Below are positions 21,461-30,404 of a stretch of 64,000 nucleotides of DNA, piece after piece. Location of the stretch: assembly GCF_963678635.1 (NCBI RefSeq), contig NC_087064.1:73591465-73655464 (forward strand), in the 5' to 3' direction. Every line of letters starts with the position of its first letter. Position 1 is the stretch's first letter. Made by a program: the position numbers and the translations under genes. The notes under the pieces are model-generated. The model was not told the DNA's origin. It ran no database searches and worked only from the letters and a program-made list of their open reading frames with translations. This DNA comes from Symsagittifera roscoffensis. Lineage: Eukaryota > Xenacoelomorpha > Acoela > Convolutidae.

Positions 21461-21985
21461 TTACAATTTATTAAAAAAACATCGAGTCCATGTTCCGTAT
21501 GCAAATGCTTTTCTTTCTGCACAGTGAAGAGTATTTGCATGACGAAATGGGTAGTTGCTACACCTCGAATCATATTCTTCATTTTTGAAAATCAAATTCT
21601 GAACTTTTGGACATGCGTAGTCATCCAAGTTTGTAACCTTTGTTTCCAAAATTTCTGACAGAATTTTACATATTTTATAACCTTTTGCAAAAAACTCCGT
21701 TTCTGGAGCTTTTAGTTTTTTCAAAATTTTTTCAAGCTCAGAATATTTTTCATGGCCACTGTTCCAATTGATTCCATGAAGATGCTTCGTACACCAAGCA
21801 GACTGAGATGTAGCTTTGAATTTTTTGGGAGGAAGAAAGAAATATCCCACAGTTTGTCCATTTTGATAAACTCCTAACTCTTTAACTATTTTGTTTTCAA
21901 TACACTCAATATCCAAAACAACTAGACTCATGATGGTAACTGTTTTCGCTGAAATTTTTTGTAAAAAAAACCAACAATCGAACAA
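21461..21985 (-). CDS. Polinton exonuclease-like (RNase H fold?) protein, intact
   Basis: 174 codons, though the Met before SLVVLDIECIE, 18 codons in, is the likelier start. The block VVLDIECIENKIVKELG looks like exonuclease motif I of DnaQ-type enzymes (DxE then ELG). Further blocks are WCTKHLHGINWNSG, FFAKGYKICKIL, NLDDYACPKV and TLHCAERKAFAYGTW. The same set recurs in Maverick elements as an uncharacterised protein. The nuclease role is inferred from the first motif and the spacing of acidic residues; later catalytic residues are not certain. Confidence 0.55.
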   Translation of the reverse strand: MFDCWFFLQKISAKTVTIMSLVVLDIECIENKIVKELGVYQNGQTVGYFFLPPKKFKATSQSAWCTKHLHGINWNSGHEKYSELEKILKKLKAPETEFFAKGYKICKILSEILETKVTNLDDYACPKVQNLIFKNEEYDSRCSNYPFRHANTLHCAERKAFAYGTWTRCFFNKL

Positions 21986-21988
21986 TGG

Positions 21989-22375
21989 TTATACTGATGA
22001 AGCAAAAACTTTAACAAATGAACAGAAGATTAATCCAGTCACGTGACCAAGAAAACAAGAACTTGGAAATCTAGGTAAAACATAACAATAACCAGGTCCC
22101 TTATAAGTAGTAGAATTCACAGATCCAGCTGCATCATGTAAAATTGCATGAAGTCCGAAAATTTTTGAATATGCAAAAAAGTAATCCTCACAAGAATTTC
22201 CGTATCCAATTAGACCCCCAAAAGGAAATTTTTGATCAATTTCTTTCAAATTTATGTTTGGGTCCAAAACAATACAGGTACAAAGAAAGTAGTTTTTTCT
22301 TTTTGTATTTGATGAAAAGTCATGCTTTATCAAATAAAAATTTCTGAGAACTTCATTCAATTTCTGAACGTTCAT
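21989..22375 (-). CDS. Unrecognised Polinton protein with HAxxHDxxG motif, intact
   Basis: 128 codons, ending three bases before the next gene's first Met. Distinctive blocks are KFPFGGLIGYGNSCED, then GLHAILHDAAGSV, then YKGPGYCYVLPRF, and a hydrophobic C-terminus (GLIFCSFVKVFASSV). The paired His-Asp with nearby glycines is reminiscent of a catalytic or metal site, for instance the His-Asp of phospholipase A2 proteins. The calcium-loop context is not convincing, so I do not assign that function. It is the first gene of the leftward structural arm. Confidence 0.5.
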   Translation of the reverse strand: MNVQKLNEVLRNFYLIKHDFSSNTKRKNYFLCTCIVLDPNINLKEIDQKFPFGGLIGYGNSCEDYFFAYSKIFGLHAILHDAAGSVNSTTYKGPGYCYVLPRFPSSCFLGHVTGLIFCSFVKVFASSV

Positions 22376-23422
22376 TTTCTACAAGGCATTCGTCAATAAT
22401 GATATTTGTTTTTTCTCTTAGATCAGCTTTTTTGGAAAGGATTCGAAAAGTTCAAAACTCAAAGTATGAGACTGACTTGTTGAAAATTGTTGATTGTTTT
22501 ATTGATGGTTTTGGTACCGTAAAAAGTGAGCGTATCAATTTTTCTATTAATAATTGAATATTTGTTAATAAAAATCTTGTCAAACTAGTTCTTATTTAAA
22601 TCAAAAGTTTCTTCAACGAACAAATTTGCAAAAATTAACTCAGAGTTTTTTCGCAAGATGCAAATTTTGGTTTGATTTTTTCAACACGTTTGCAAAAATT
22701 TAATTGAACTTTTTTACAAGATGCAAAAACTGTTTTGGTTTTTTCAACAAGTGTGCAAAAATTTTAAACAAATTTTTGTGTTAGATGCAAGTTTTTTCGT
22801 GGTTTTTTTGAAAACAAATGCAAAAATCTAACTTATTTTTTCTTATTCATATGCAAAAACTGCAAAATTTTATTGTAAAAAACTTGTTAAACTAATGCTA
22901 AAAATTTTTCATAATTGCTGACTTTGAGTACTATTCCCTAATTAATACCTTGTTTTTCCAATATTTTTGATTAATATACATGCAAAAAAGAGGTTTTTTT
23001 ATAATCAAAATTAAAACAAAGATTTTCATTTTCTTTAATTATTAAATGTGTAAGAAAATCCTCTTTCAGTTTCCTCTTTGAAAAGTTTTGCATGGTGCAA
23101 AAATTAATGTAAAGTTTTTAACATGCTTGCAAAAATTGGTTTAATTTTTTTGCCATCTTTCTAACAAAATTCTATAAAAGTATTTACCAGATGCATAATT
23201 AAATTCATTTTTAACAAATTTTTACCATTTAAATTTCCTAATAAACTTTTCTATGATCTCTTTGTTCCTATCTCTTGAAAATAAATTTACTAGATACAAA
23301 GAAATTAAATTACAAAGCACAAAACAGTAACCAATTTATTTACAAATCAAAGAGCTGTCGAGCAGCTGAGTTCTCAAAATTTTGCAAGTTCTCAATGGAG
23401 CGCAAAGCTGGTCTTGCCTCCA
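22376..23422. other. Intergenic region with TGCAAA-rich repeats and a frame remnant
   Basis: No intact gene. A minus-strand stretch at about 22595-22363 is open apart from one TGA and reads SLFTVPKPSIK and KADLREKTNIIIDECL. It has no ATG and is perhaps a dead gene. Between about 22610 and 22860 a degenerate unit of about 70 bp is repeated three to four times, with core TTGCAAAAATT and CAAGATGCAAA. From 22990 to 23340 I see only AT-rich sequence. Confidence 0.5.
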
Positions 23423-23822
23423 TCACTGGTGGTTGCCTTGGTCGCTGACTGGAGTTCTTGGCTCAGAGAACCCCTCATCCTCTTCGATGGTAATTGGGTT
23501 GTCCACAGATCCCTCTTCCCAAGGAAAGACGAAATCGTCGAATGGTTGGGCCACATATCTAGAGTCAGGAATTTCGGGGTAGTTCTTTCCCACATGTTCG
23601 GCCCCTTCCTCCATCGTTTGCATTTACCCAAGTTGATTCTCTGTAGGAGGTACTTGCGTTATATGATGTTCGTTGAAATCCCTTCGCATCACTTCCACCA
23701 TATGCCAGACTTGGATTGGGATGTCCATTCGTGCCAGAAAAACTCCACAAACTGTTTCTCGCACTTGGATTTGTACTAAATCAGCTAAAATTCCACCGAG
23801 AACATAAGGTTGTTGTTTTGTA
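23423..23822 (-). CDS. Unrecognised, less AT-rich accessory reading frame
   Basis: The minus frame is open from 23822 to 23627, meets a TAA at 23624-23626, then is open in the same frame from an ATG at 23623 to a TGA at 23423. It is visibly richer in G+C than the rest of the element. Peptide blocks include YVLGGILADLVQIQVRE, IPIQVWHMVEVMRRDF, and in the second part PFDDFVFPWEEGS and ITIEEDEGF. A TTTTCTCAG acceptor stands just before 23822. GGGTAAAT at the TAA could be a donor, so a spliced gene is as likely as a broken one. No family recognised. A captured cargo gene is plausible. Confidence 0.4.
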
Positions 23823-23879
23823 CTGAGAAAATCAGTTTGAGCAATAAGTTGAGTAAATGATTAAAAACAAGATTTACAG

Positions 23880-24000
23880 TTGAGAGGGTGAAAGTTGACT
23901 GTGGTTAAGTTGAAATTATTGTATTTAGAGCTGAGAGAGGAGGTAGTTGACGGTAGTTAAGTTGAAAATAAAATGATTTTCAGTTAAGAGAGAGTGGTAC
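23880..24000. repeat. Short tandem repeat of GAGAGxGxxGTTGACxGTxGTTAAGTTGAAA
   Basis: Two clear copies (near 23884 and 23934) and a partial third near 23985 of an approximately 50-bp unit. It lies between the CCAAT array and the accessory reading frame, so it may belong to that gene's promoter or leader. Confidence 0.6.
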
Positions 24001-24025
24001 CTTCAACTGGAATGTGTGGGTTTAA

Positions 24026-24200
24026 CCAATCAGAATGAATTTTCCTCATTTGGATTGTAGTCGTGTCCAATCAGATTTTAGTTTCCTTTTATGGAATTCT
24101 TACAGAAAACTCGTGTCCAATTGGAAACAAAGCTCCATTTTACACATTGTCGTTTCCAATCACAGTAATGTTCATTTTTGTTCAAGTTGTTGTATCCAAT
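24026..24200. promoter_or_regulatory. Array of five CCAAT boxes
   Basis: CCAAT occurs at 24026, 24067, 24117, 24156 and 24196, spaced 41, 50, 39 and 40 bp. Three continue as CCAATCAGA and a fourth as CCAATCACA, the NF-Y consensus form. The array lies upstream of the minus-strand frame at 23822 and directly downstream of the coupled small genes. Promoter function is inferred. The even spacing argues against chance. Confidence 0.6.
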
Positions 24201-24212
24201 CAGAGGATCCTT

Positions 24213-24371
24213 TTAAAGACTTAAGTCTTCCAAATAAGTAAAAATGTACACAAAAGCAATCGCAAAAATAAATGACCAAAAGTTGTTTGCTGTAAAAATA
24301 AGAAATATTGCTGATATAAGTAACGAAAGAAGAACAATTAATAAAAGTAGCATCTCTGCAAGTCTTCTCAT
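24213..24371 (-). CDS. 52-aa two-helix membrane protein, third gene of coupled trio
   Basis: The ATG shares one base with the TGA of the preceding gene (TGATG overlap), and the frame is open to a TAA at 24213. After a short basic start (MRRLAEM) the peptide is almost entirely hydrophobic: LLLLIVLLSLLISAIFLIF, a TANNFW turn, a second helix FIFAIAFVYIFTY, and a short acidic end. This is a viroporin-like shape. Role unknown. It is small enough that automated gene finding would drop it. Confidence 0.55.
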   Translation of the reverse strand: MRRLAEMLLLLIVLLSLLISAIFLIFTANNFWSFIFAIAFVYIFTYLEDLSL

Positions 24372-24529
24372 CAAGTTAACTGAATTTTTTGTATATAATC
24401 GATAAGAAATTGCTGATTTTTCAGAAGATAATCAAGTTCTTTGATTTTGATGTAGATTTGAGACGATAACTCAAAGTTGATGAAATCTTCAAAGCAAATC
24501 TCTGGAAATCTAATAGCAAACCTGATCAT
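24371..24529 (-). CDS. 52-aa protein, middle gene of coupled trio
   Basis: The ATG overlaps the stop of the 143-aa gene by two bases (ATGA). The frame runs without a break to a TGA at 24371-24373, which itself overlaps the next ATG. Peptide blocks are IRFAIRFPEICFEDF and IYIKIKELDYLLK, with a probable amphipathic helix at the end. No family recognised. The two tight overlaps are the main evidence that it is a real gene translated together with its neighbours. Confidence 0.5.
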   Translation of the reverse strand: MIRFAIRFPEICFEDFINFELSSQIYIKIKELDYLLKNQQFLIDYIQKIQLT

Positions 24530-24957
24530 GCATGATTTTGAATTTTGAAAATCTTCACAAAATGGAGGAATAAAGAACTTTGCTGGGGAGTTTTAACAAA
24601 TTTGGGAGTTGGATATGGAGTAAAAAGAGTCTTTGAAATAATATCGTACGATTTTTTTATTAATTTCAAATTTTCTAAAATAAATAAAACTTCTTTTCTA
24701 GTCAAGTGTAACTCAGCTGTAAGTTTATAGCTTTGATACGCAATATGTGGATCAAAAATAAACTCTTTGATTGAGTACGTTTCTCTAAAGAGACCTTTAC
24801 TTAGCCGGAGAACTCTATTTTGGACAACATAAACGTCCAAAAAATTGTGAAAAAAGTAAGAATCTACATCTATTTCATCAATAAGGAAATCACACGGAAT
24901 ATTTTCTTTTTTCTTGTAGAGTAATTCGAGGAAGTTCAAATGCTTTTTAATTGACAT
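24526..24957 (-). CDS. 143-aa unrecognised Polinton accessory protein
   Basis: An intact frame starting MSIKKHLNFLELLYKKK. It is rich in Lys, Leu, Ile and Phe, with mostly helical-looking segments (YKLTAELHLTRKEVLFILE). No signal peptide or membrane helix is evident and no enzymatic motif is seen. It is the first gene after the divergent promoter facing the polymerase gene, and its stop codon overlaps the start of the next small gene. By position it would be expressed from the HSE/CRE promoter. Confidence 0.55.
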   Translation of the reverse strand: MSIKKHLNFLELLYKKKENIPCDFLIDEIDVDSYFFHNFLDVYVVQNRVLRLSKGLFRETYSIKEFIFDPHIAYQSYKLTAELHLTRKEVLFILENLKLIKKSYDIISKTLFTPYPTPKFVKTPQQSSLFLHFVKIFKIQNHA

Positions 24958-25033
24958 TCTTCAAAAATGAATATTTTGTATCCAACGTTATGACTAGAAA
25001 CGCTTAGTTCTGATTGGTTGAAAATTTTTTATG

Positions 25034-25053
25034 GAAAATTCTAGAACTTTCAA
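25034..25053. promoter_or_regulatory. Perfect four-unit heat-shock element
   Basis: GGAAAATTCTAGAACTTTCA reads as nGAAn-nTTCn-nGAAn-nTTCn with every position matching. This is the binding pattern of trimeric HSF1. It lies 77 bp upstream of the minus-strand gene at 24957 and about 350 bp upstream of the polymerase ATG. Function is inferred from the match and the promoter location. Confidence 0.75.
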
Positions 25054-25059
25054 AGGAAT

Positions 25060-25217
25060 CACGTCATTACCATAAAAAGAAAATTGCGTGGGTGTTGACG
25101 TCACTTCTATTCATAGAATGACGTCATTACCATAAAAAGAAAATTGCGTAGGCTGTGACGTCACTTCTATTCAAAGATTGACGTCAATACCGTAAAAAGA
25201 TTATTGCATAGGCGTCA
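25060..25217. promoter_or_regulatory. 60-bp repeats carrying CRE palindromes (TGACGTCA)
   Basis: A unit of exactly 60 bp is repeated about two and a half times. Perfect TGACGTCA palindromes stand at 25097-25104, 25120-25127, 25157-25164 and 25180-25187, with one-mismatch versions at 25060 and 25210. Each unit also contains CCATAAAAAG or CCGTAAAAAG. TGACGTCA is the full CRE bound by CREB/ATF-type bZIP factors. Inverted and direct CCAAT boxes flank the array at 25013, 25270 and 25349. It is a compact divergent promoter between the accessory trio and the polymerase. Confidence 0.75.
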
Positions 25218-25406
25218 TTGATAGTATACATACACTTATTTTGTTGGGTTAAATCATTCATTTTGTTTGCCAATCAGAAACAGTCAATTGAATTTTAACT
25301 TCAAATTTTACTTTTCGTTACTTCACGAAAAGTGAGTGTTTTCATTCGATTGGTACTTTAAGTTTTTCAATTTGGAACATTTCAAAGGTCCCAATTTTTT
25401 TAGATA

Positions 25407-28400
25407 ATGCCTGCCCTTAACGGAAACGAGAAAGTCAAATGTGAGGAATGTGGTCAGGAATACAGGAGAGCTGATAATGCGAGACATCAAAAAAGATGTG
25501 CTAAAGGAGTTGTTTCTTGTCCTGAATGTAAGTATTCCACTTACAATCAACAAGAAATGAGCTATCATATGGCTAAGAAGCATGCTCAACCAAGTTCGAA
25601 GCAGTCGACGGTTTGTTCTTCTTGTGAACAAGAGTTCTCCAGTTACTACTCTCTCCAACAACATCGGAGAAAGGAACATGGAGTAAAACAACGGAACCCC
25701 AGTGATACGGTGGCCGACTTGAACAAGATTGTGGAGGAAGAAGGGGAAGATGGTGAAAAACTAAAGGAGGAACTTAGTGCTTGTCAACATTTTCTGGTGG
25801 ACACGGAGATGGAAAATGGGAGACATAAGGTATTTAACTTCCAAATGTCCAAGTTAGATACTAAAATCATTAACGAGAAACTTGAAGAAGTCTTCAACAA
25901 GCTCGATTCTGCAGCCAAAATCAACATTGCTCTGGGTTTTGTTCTTCGAAATATTGAGACTGGTGAATATCGTTATTTCTACGCTCATGAAAACAATAAA
26001 ACAATACTCTGTTTGAAAAATCCCACTTACTTTTTACGAAAGCGGATTTGATAAAAATCCAAGGAAAAGTAGAAAAATTTGATATTGTGTAGCAACGTAC
26101 CCAAGAACGTCAAAACACAAAATGGAGATTCAAGTTAATTACTAACGTTACAATTTTTGCTGCTTTGCTGAAAAACATCCCCATGGGATGTCCGGACTCT
26201 GTCTTACCCGAACCTTTATTACGACATACGCAAGTGAATTGTCTTTTATCTAACAATGACAAGGAACCCTAACAAAGATCATTTGTGTCTTTTCCGCGCA
26301 TTGGCAATGTACATGAACGGACACAGAGATCTCGACTCTCACACTTCCAGATACTTTACAGATTTTATATCATAATCTAGTTATGATCCTAAAAATTTTC
26401 GTGGAGTTTCTGTAGAAGACTTACCTGTTGTCGAGGAAATTGTGCAAAGAAACATTTTTATATACGATTTCGATATCCAAGAAGGAGAATATGTAGGAGA
26501 ACTAGCTCGAAGAAGTATCGGAAGATTCGATAAAACAGTTAAGCTACTGAGATTTAACAATCATATCATTCATACAAATGATATAGATAGTTTCTTCAAG
26601 TGCTTTCGATGCCCTAGTTGTGACACTTTTTTTCACAAATCAGACCACTTCAATCAGCATCTCCTGAGATGTAAGGACCGAGTGAGACATATTTACCCAA
26701 AGAACGTGTATGAACTTCGCGAAACCTTGTTTGAAAAGCTAGAGGGATTCAATCTTCCAGTTTCTGAAGATAACAAGCTCTTCAATAATCTAGCAATTTT
26801 CGATTTTGAATAGATTTGTGTTCCTACAGAGGAATTAAAAGAAACACAAACTACAACCTGGATTGGAAAACATGTCCCCATTTCAGTCTCTATATCATCG
26901 AATCTGATTGATGATCCCATCTTCTTGTACAACAAGGATCCACAGAACTTGATAATTGATTTTGTATCCAACCTCGAACTGTTAGCTGAAAAAAGTAAGT
27001 TGGAGATGAGAACAAAATTTCAAGATATTGAAAGAGCTGTCAATGAAAGAATGAAAAAGATCTTTGATCAACTGAACGAACGTGGTAAAAATTTTTCAAG
27101 TAATAAGTTCGAGTATGAAGACGAATGCATTGAAGATTCGGAAGAAGCAGATATGTCAACACAATTCTTGCGAATTCAGAAAAATCAACTCATTGATTTG
27201 AAACAATATCTGGAGAGATATGTAAATACTTTACCTGTTTTTGGATTTAACAGCGGTAGATATGATTTGAATTTAATCAAATCATACTTAATTCTTTATT
27301 TAATTCGCGATAAAGAACAAGAAACATCCGTTATCAAAAAAGCAAATGATTTTATATCTTTCAAGTACAATTTCTTGACATTATGAAATTTCTGGGTGGA
27401 GCAACAACTCTGGACTCATTTCTCAAAGCTTATAAAGCTAGTGAAACAAAAGGATTCTTTCCTTATGAGTGGTTTGACAACCCTGACAAACTTGATTTTC
27501 CAGGACTGCCCCCATATGAAGCATTTTTCAATAAACTTAGAAACAACAATCCTCTAGACAAAGACTTTACTGATTATGAAAAACTGAGGAAGAGTGGACT
27601 TGATGAACAGCAAGCGCTGAAAAAGCTTCAAATCAAGACTGTACCCCCATCTGGTCTAGATAATTACAGTTACTTACAACAAACTTGGCAGAAAAACGGA
27701 ATGACTGTGTTCAAAGACTTTTTGCAGTGGTACAACAACAAAGATGTAGTTCCAACCCTGGAAGCAATGCAAAAAATGATTCAATTTTATTATAGCAAAG
27801 GGATAGATATGTTGAAACTTCGATGTACACTTCCAAATCTAGCAAACATATGTCCACACAAATCTACAAATTACAAGTTTTGTCCATTTTGCGAAAGTGA
27901 TAAAGATTTGTGTGAAAAAATACGAGAAGACATGACCGGTGGGCCTTCGATTGTGATCACTCGAAAAGCTGTAGTTGATGAAACATACATCAGAAATTCA
28001 TCAAATGTTTGTAAATCAATCGTTGGAATTGATGCAAGCCAGCTTTACCCTTTCTCAATGTGTCAAGATATGCCAACAGGACTGTATACGAGATGGGAGT
28101 TTGACACTGATATGCAGAAATTCAAGGCTAGACATAATTGAACTCGCAATTTTGAGATTATGGTCATGTCTTTCTATCAAGAATCAAGACCAGAATGTAA
28201 AATTGAGAGTTTTTTTACATCTGGAAAACAGAAGAAAATTGACTGTTTTAATGTGGACGGTTATTGTGATCACTGTAAAACAGTATTCGAGGCAATGGGA
28301 TGCTACTATCACTTTTGTTCTTGTCAAGAAACTCGTCCCTCCTTAACAGAACAGGATATCGAGCGCGGAAATAAGAAGAGAGAGATGGATGAGATGAGAC

Positions 28401-29812
28401 GAGAATACATTCAAGAGAAAGGATACAAAAGTGAAGAAATGTGGGAGTGTGAGTGGTGGCAAAACTTCAAAACCAATGACAAGATCAAAAATCATGTTCG
28501 AACCCACTTTCCCTACAAAATACCCCTTTCTACAGATTCTCTTCTAGCAAAGATAAAAGATGGATTTCTTTTTGGTTACGTTCAGTGTGACTTAGTTGTT
28601 CCAGATGAACTGAAATCGAAATTTGCGAATTTTCCTCCAATTTTCAAAAAAATTGAGGTCGGAAGAGATGATATTGGAGATTACATGAAAAACTATGCGA
28701 TCGAGAACGAAATGTTAAATCATCCTCAGAGAATGCTGATATCTATTTCCAAGCTGGAAAATGGAACAGTTATAACTCCTCTCTTCAACTTTTATATGGA
28801 ACTTGGATTACAGTGCACCAAAGTTTACCGATTTGTTCAATATTCTCCTCGGAAGTGTTTCAATAATTTCGTTCAATCGGTGGTTGATGCAAGAAGAGAA
28901 GGAGATGAAAACCATTTGTCAGGAGTTGTAGCAGAAACAATGAAGCTCTTGGGCAATTCCTCCTATGGATATCAGATCATGGATAGATCGAGACATACAA
29001 TCACAAAAAATCTCAACGATGAAAAAACTCATAAGGCAATCAATGAACCACTGTTTAAATGACTTAACACAGTTGAGAAGGACTTATATGAGGTGGAGTT
29101 ATTGAAGTCAACCATTGAGCACAGAGAACCCATCATTGTTGGTTTTTTCATACTTCAGTATGCAAAACTGAGAATGTTGGAACTCTACTATAACTTCTTT
29201 GACAAGTTCTGTGATGTGAACAAATTTGAAGAGTTGGAGATGGACACAGACTCACTTTACTTGGCACTTGCAGAAGAAATATTGTACGATTGCATCCAAC
29301 CAGATAAGAGAGCTGCTTGGGAAAAAATGAGGGAGAGTGATTGCAGAGATTCCTTCAAGGTGGATGCAAAATCTAATTTCTTTCCTCAAACGTGTTGTAG
29401 TATCCATAAAAAACATGATAAGCGGGAGCCGGGACTTTTCAAAGAAGAGTTTAGGTGCACAGAAATGCTCTGTTTATGTAGTAAGACATATTGCTGCTAT
29501 GACAACAAGTCAGACAAATTCAAATTAAGCAGCAAAGGATTGAATAAGCGGGTTCTAGAAGATTCTGGAGACGGACCCATGTCAAAATACAGGAGAGTAC
29601 TCGATGAAGTTATCAACTTAACATCTACTAATAGAGGATTCAGAACTATAATTCATATGGTTGCTACATATGAACAGACAAATAAAGGACTAAGTTATTT
29701 TATCCTAAAAGACAAGTGCAAGATGATGGAATTCATACAAAACCATTGGACTTATAAGAACTCTTCTGATGTATTAAATTATATAAGATGTCGTATTATT
29801 ATAGTTTCATGA
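25407..29812 (+). pseudogene. POLB: Protein-primed family B DNA polymerase, broken
   Basis: This gene would replicate the linear element from its ends. The N-terminal 100 residues carry three zinc fingers (CEECGQEYR..., CPECKYSTYN..., CSSCEQEFSS...). Exonuclease motifs are LAIFDFE (Exo I), VFGFNSGRYDLN (Exo II) and YEWFD (Exo III). Polymerase motifs are GIDASQLYPFSM (A), KLLGNSSYGY (B) and EMDTDSLYL (C). Breaks seen: frameshifts near 26030, 26270 and 27380, and in-frame stops at 26090 (TAG), 26373 (TAA), 26811 (TAG), 28139 (TGA) and 29060 (TGA). All three stop types occur, so recoding does not explain them. It ends nine bases before the right terminal repeat. Confidence 0.93.
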
Positions 29813-29820
29813 TAATAAAA

Positions 29821-30384
29821 TGTAAATTATGGCAGTAAGTTTACTATACGATGCAGTGATTTATATACTTTCTTTGTAATTTAAACTTTTTTTCTCAAAA
29901 AACTTGACTTTTTTTCGATGTCTCTGTAGGTTCAGAATAGATTCAGATAGGTAGAAAGTAAAAGTATCTAATAAATTTTTATTAGATCAAATTAAACAAA
30001 ATCTTATCGTGTTTTGAATTTTTTCGAAAATTTTTTTTTGATAAATATTCCAAGTTTTTGCACAAAAACTCTTACCATTGACTCACCATGCACCAAAAAA
30101 ACTAAATACATAATCTTAATTCTACAATCTACACGTAATTAACAATTAATTGTTCCCAATTAGGTAACGCGCGCCCAGATTTTTGTGAAAAAATTAGACA
30201 TTTTTGCACAAAAACCAAAAAAATTACGTTTTTCTTAATATTATCTTACCATCACACAAACCATAAAACCTTACCATCGGTATTCCCTATCTTAATACAT
30301 TGTAGACTCTATACCCAATCTTAATACATAGCTGGCGGACCGGATGCTCTATTCCCTATCTTAATACATGGGGGTCCGCCACCT
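29821..30384. repeat. Polinton right terminal inverted repeat
   Basis: 564 bp, partner of the left repeat. It differs mainly by a 17-bp insertion near 29876-29893. It starts nine bases after the last stop codon of the polymerase frame. Near-identity of the arms suggests either recent insertion or homogenisation between arms. Confidence 0.95.
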
Positions 30385-30404
30385 CCCCCCCCCCCCCCCC
30401 CCCC

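Larger units (their letters stand above)
14982..30384. mobile_element. Maverick/Polinton element, complete but decayed
   Basis: The element is 15,403 bp long with AGGTGGCGG...CCGCCACCT ends, which fits the AG...CT termini known for Polintons. It carries the full diagnostic set: family B polymerase, retroviral-type integrase, FtsK/A32-like packaging ATPase, adenovirus-type cysteine protease, and major and minor capsid candidates. The gene order is usual for the group: the polymerase arm on one strand and the structural arm on the other. No 6-bp target duplication is visible because both flanks are poly-G/C. At least ten frame breaks across the large genes show this copy is inactive. Confidence 0.93.

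Noticed and set aside
21989-22375. Phospholipase A2 assignment for the 128-aa protein
   Set aside because: There is a His-Asp pair, but the calcium-binding loop and spacing of known PLA2 families are not convincing.
23414-23779. Plus-strand 121-codon frame
   Set aside because: It is antisense to the more protein-like minus frame at 23423-23822 and has no motif. I kept the minus frame.
25407-29812. Alternative genetic code to explain stops in the polymerase
   Set aside because: TAG, TAA and TGA all occur, together with frameshifts, so decay is the simple explanation.
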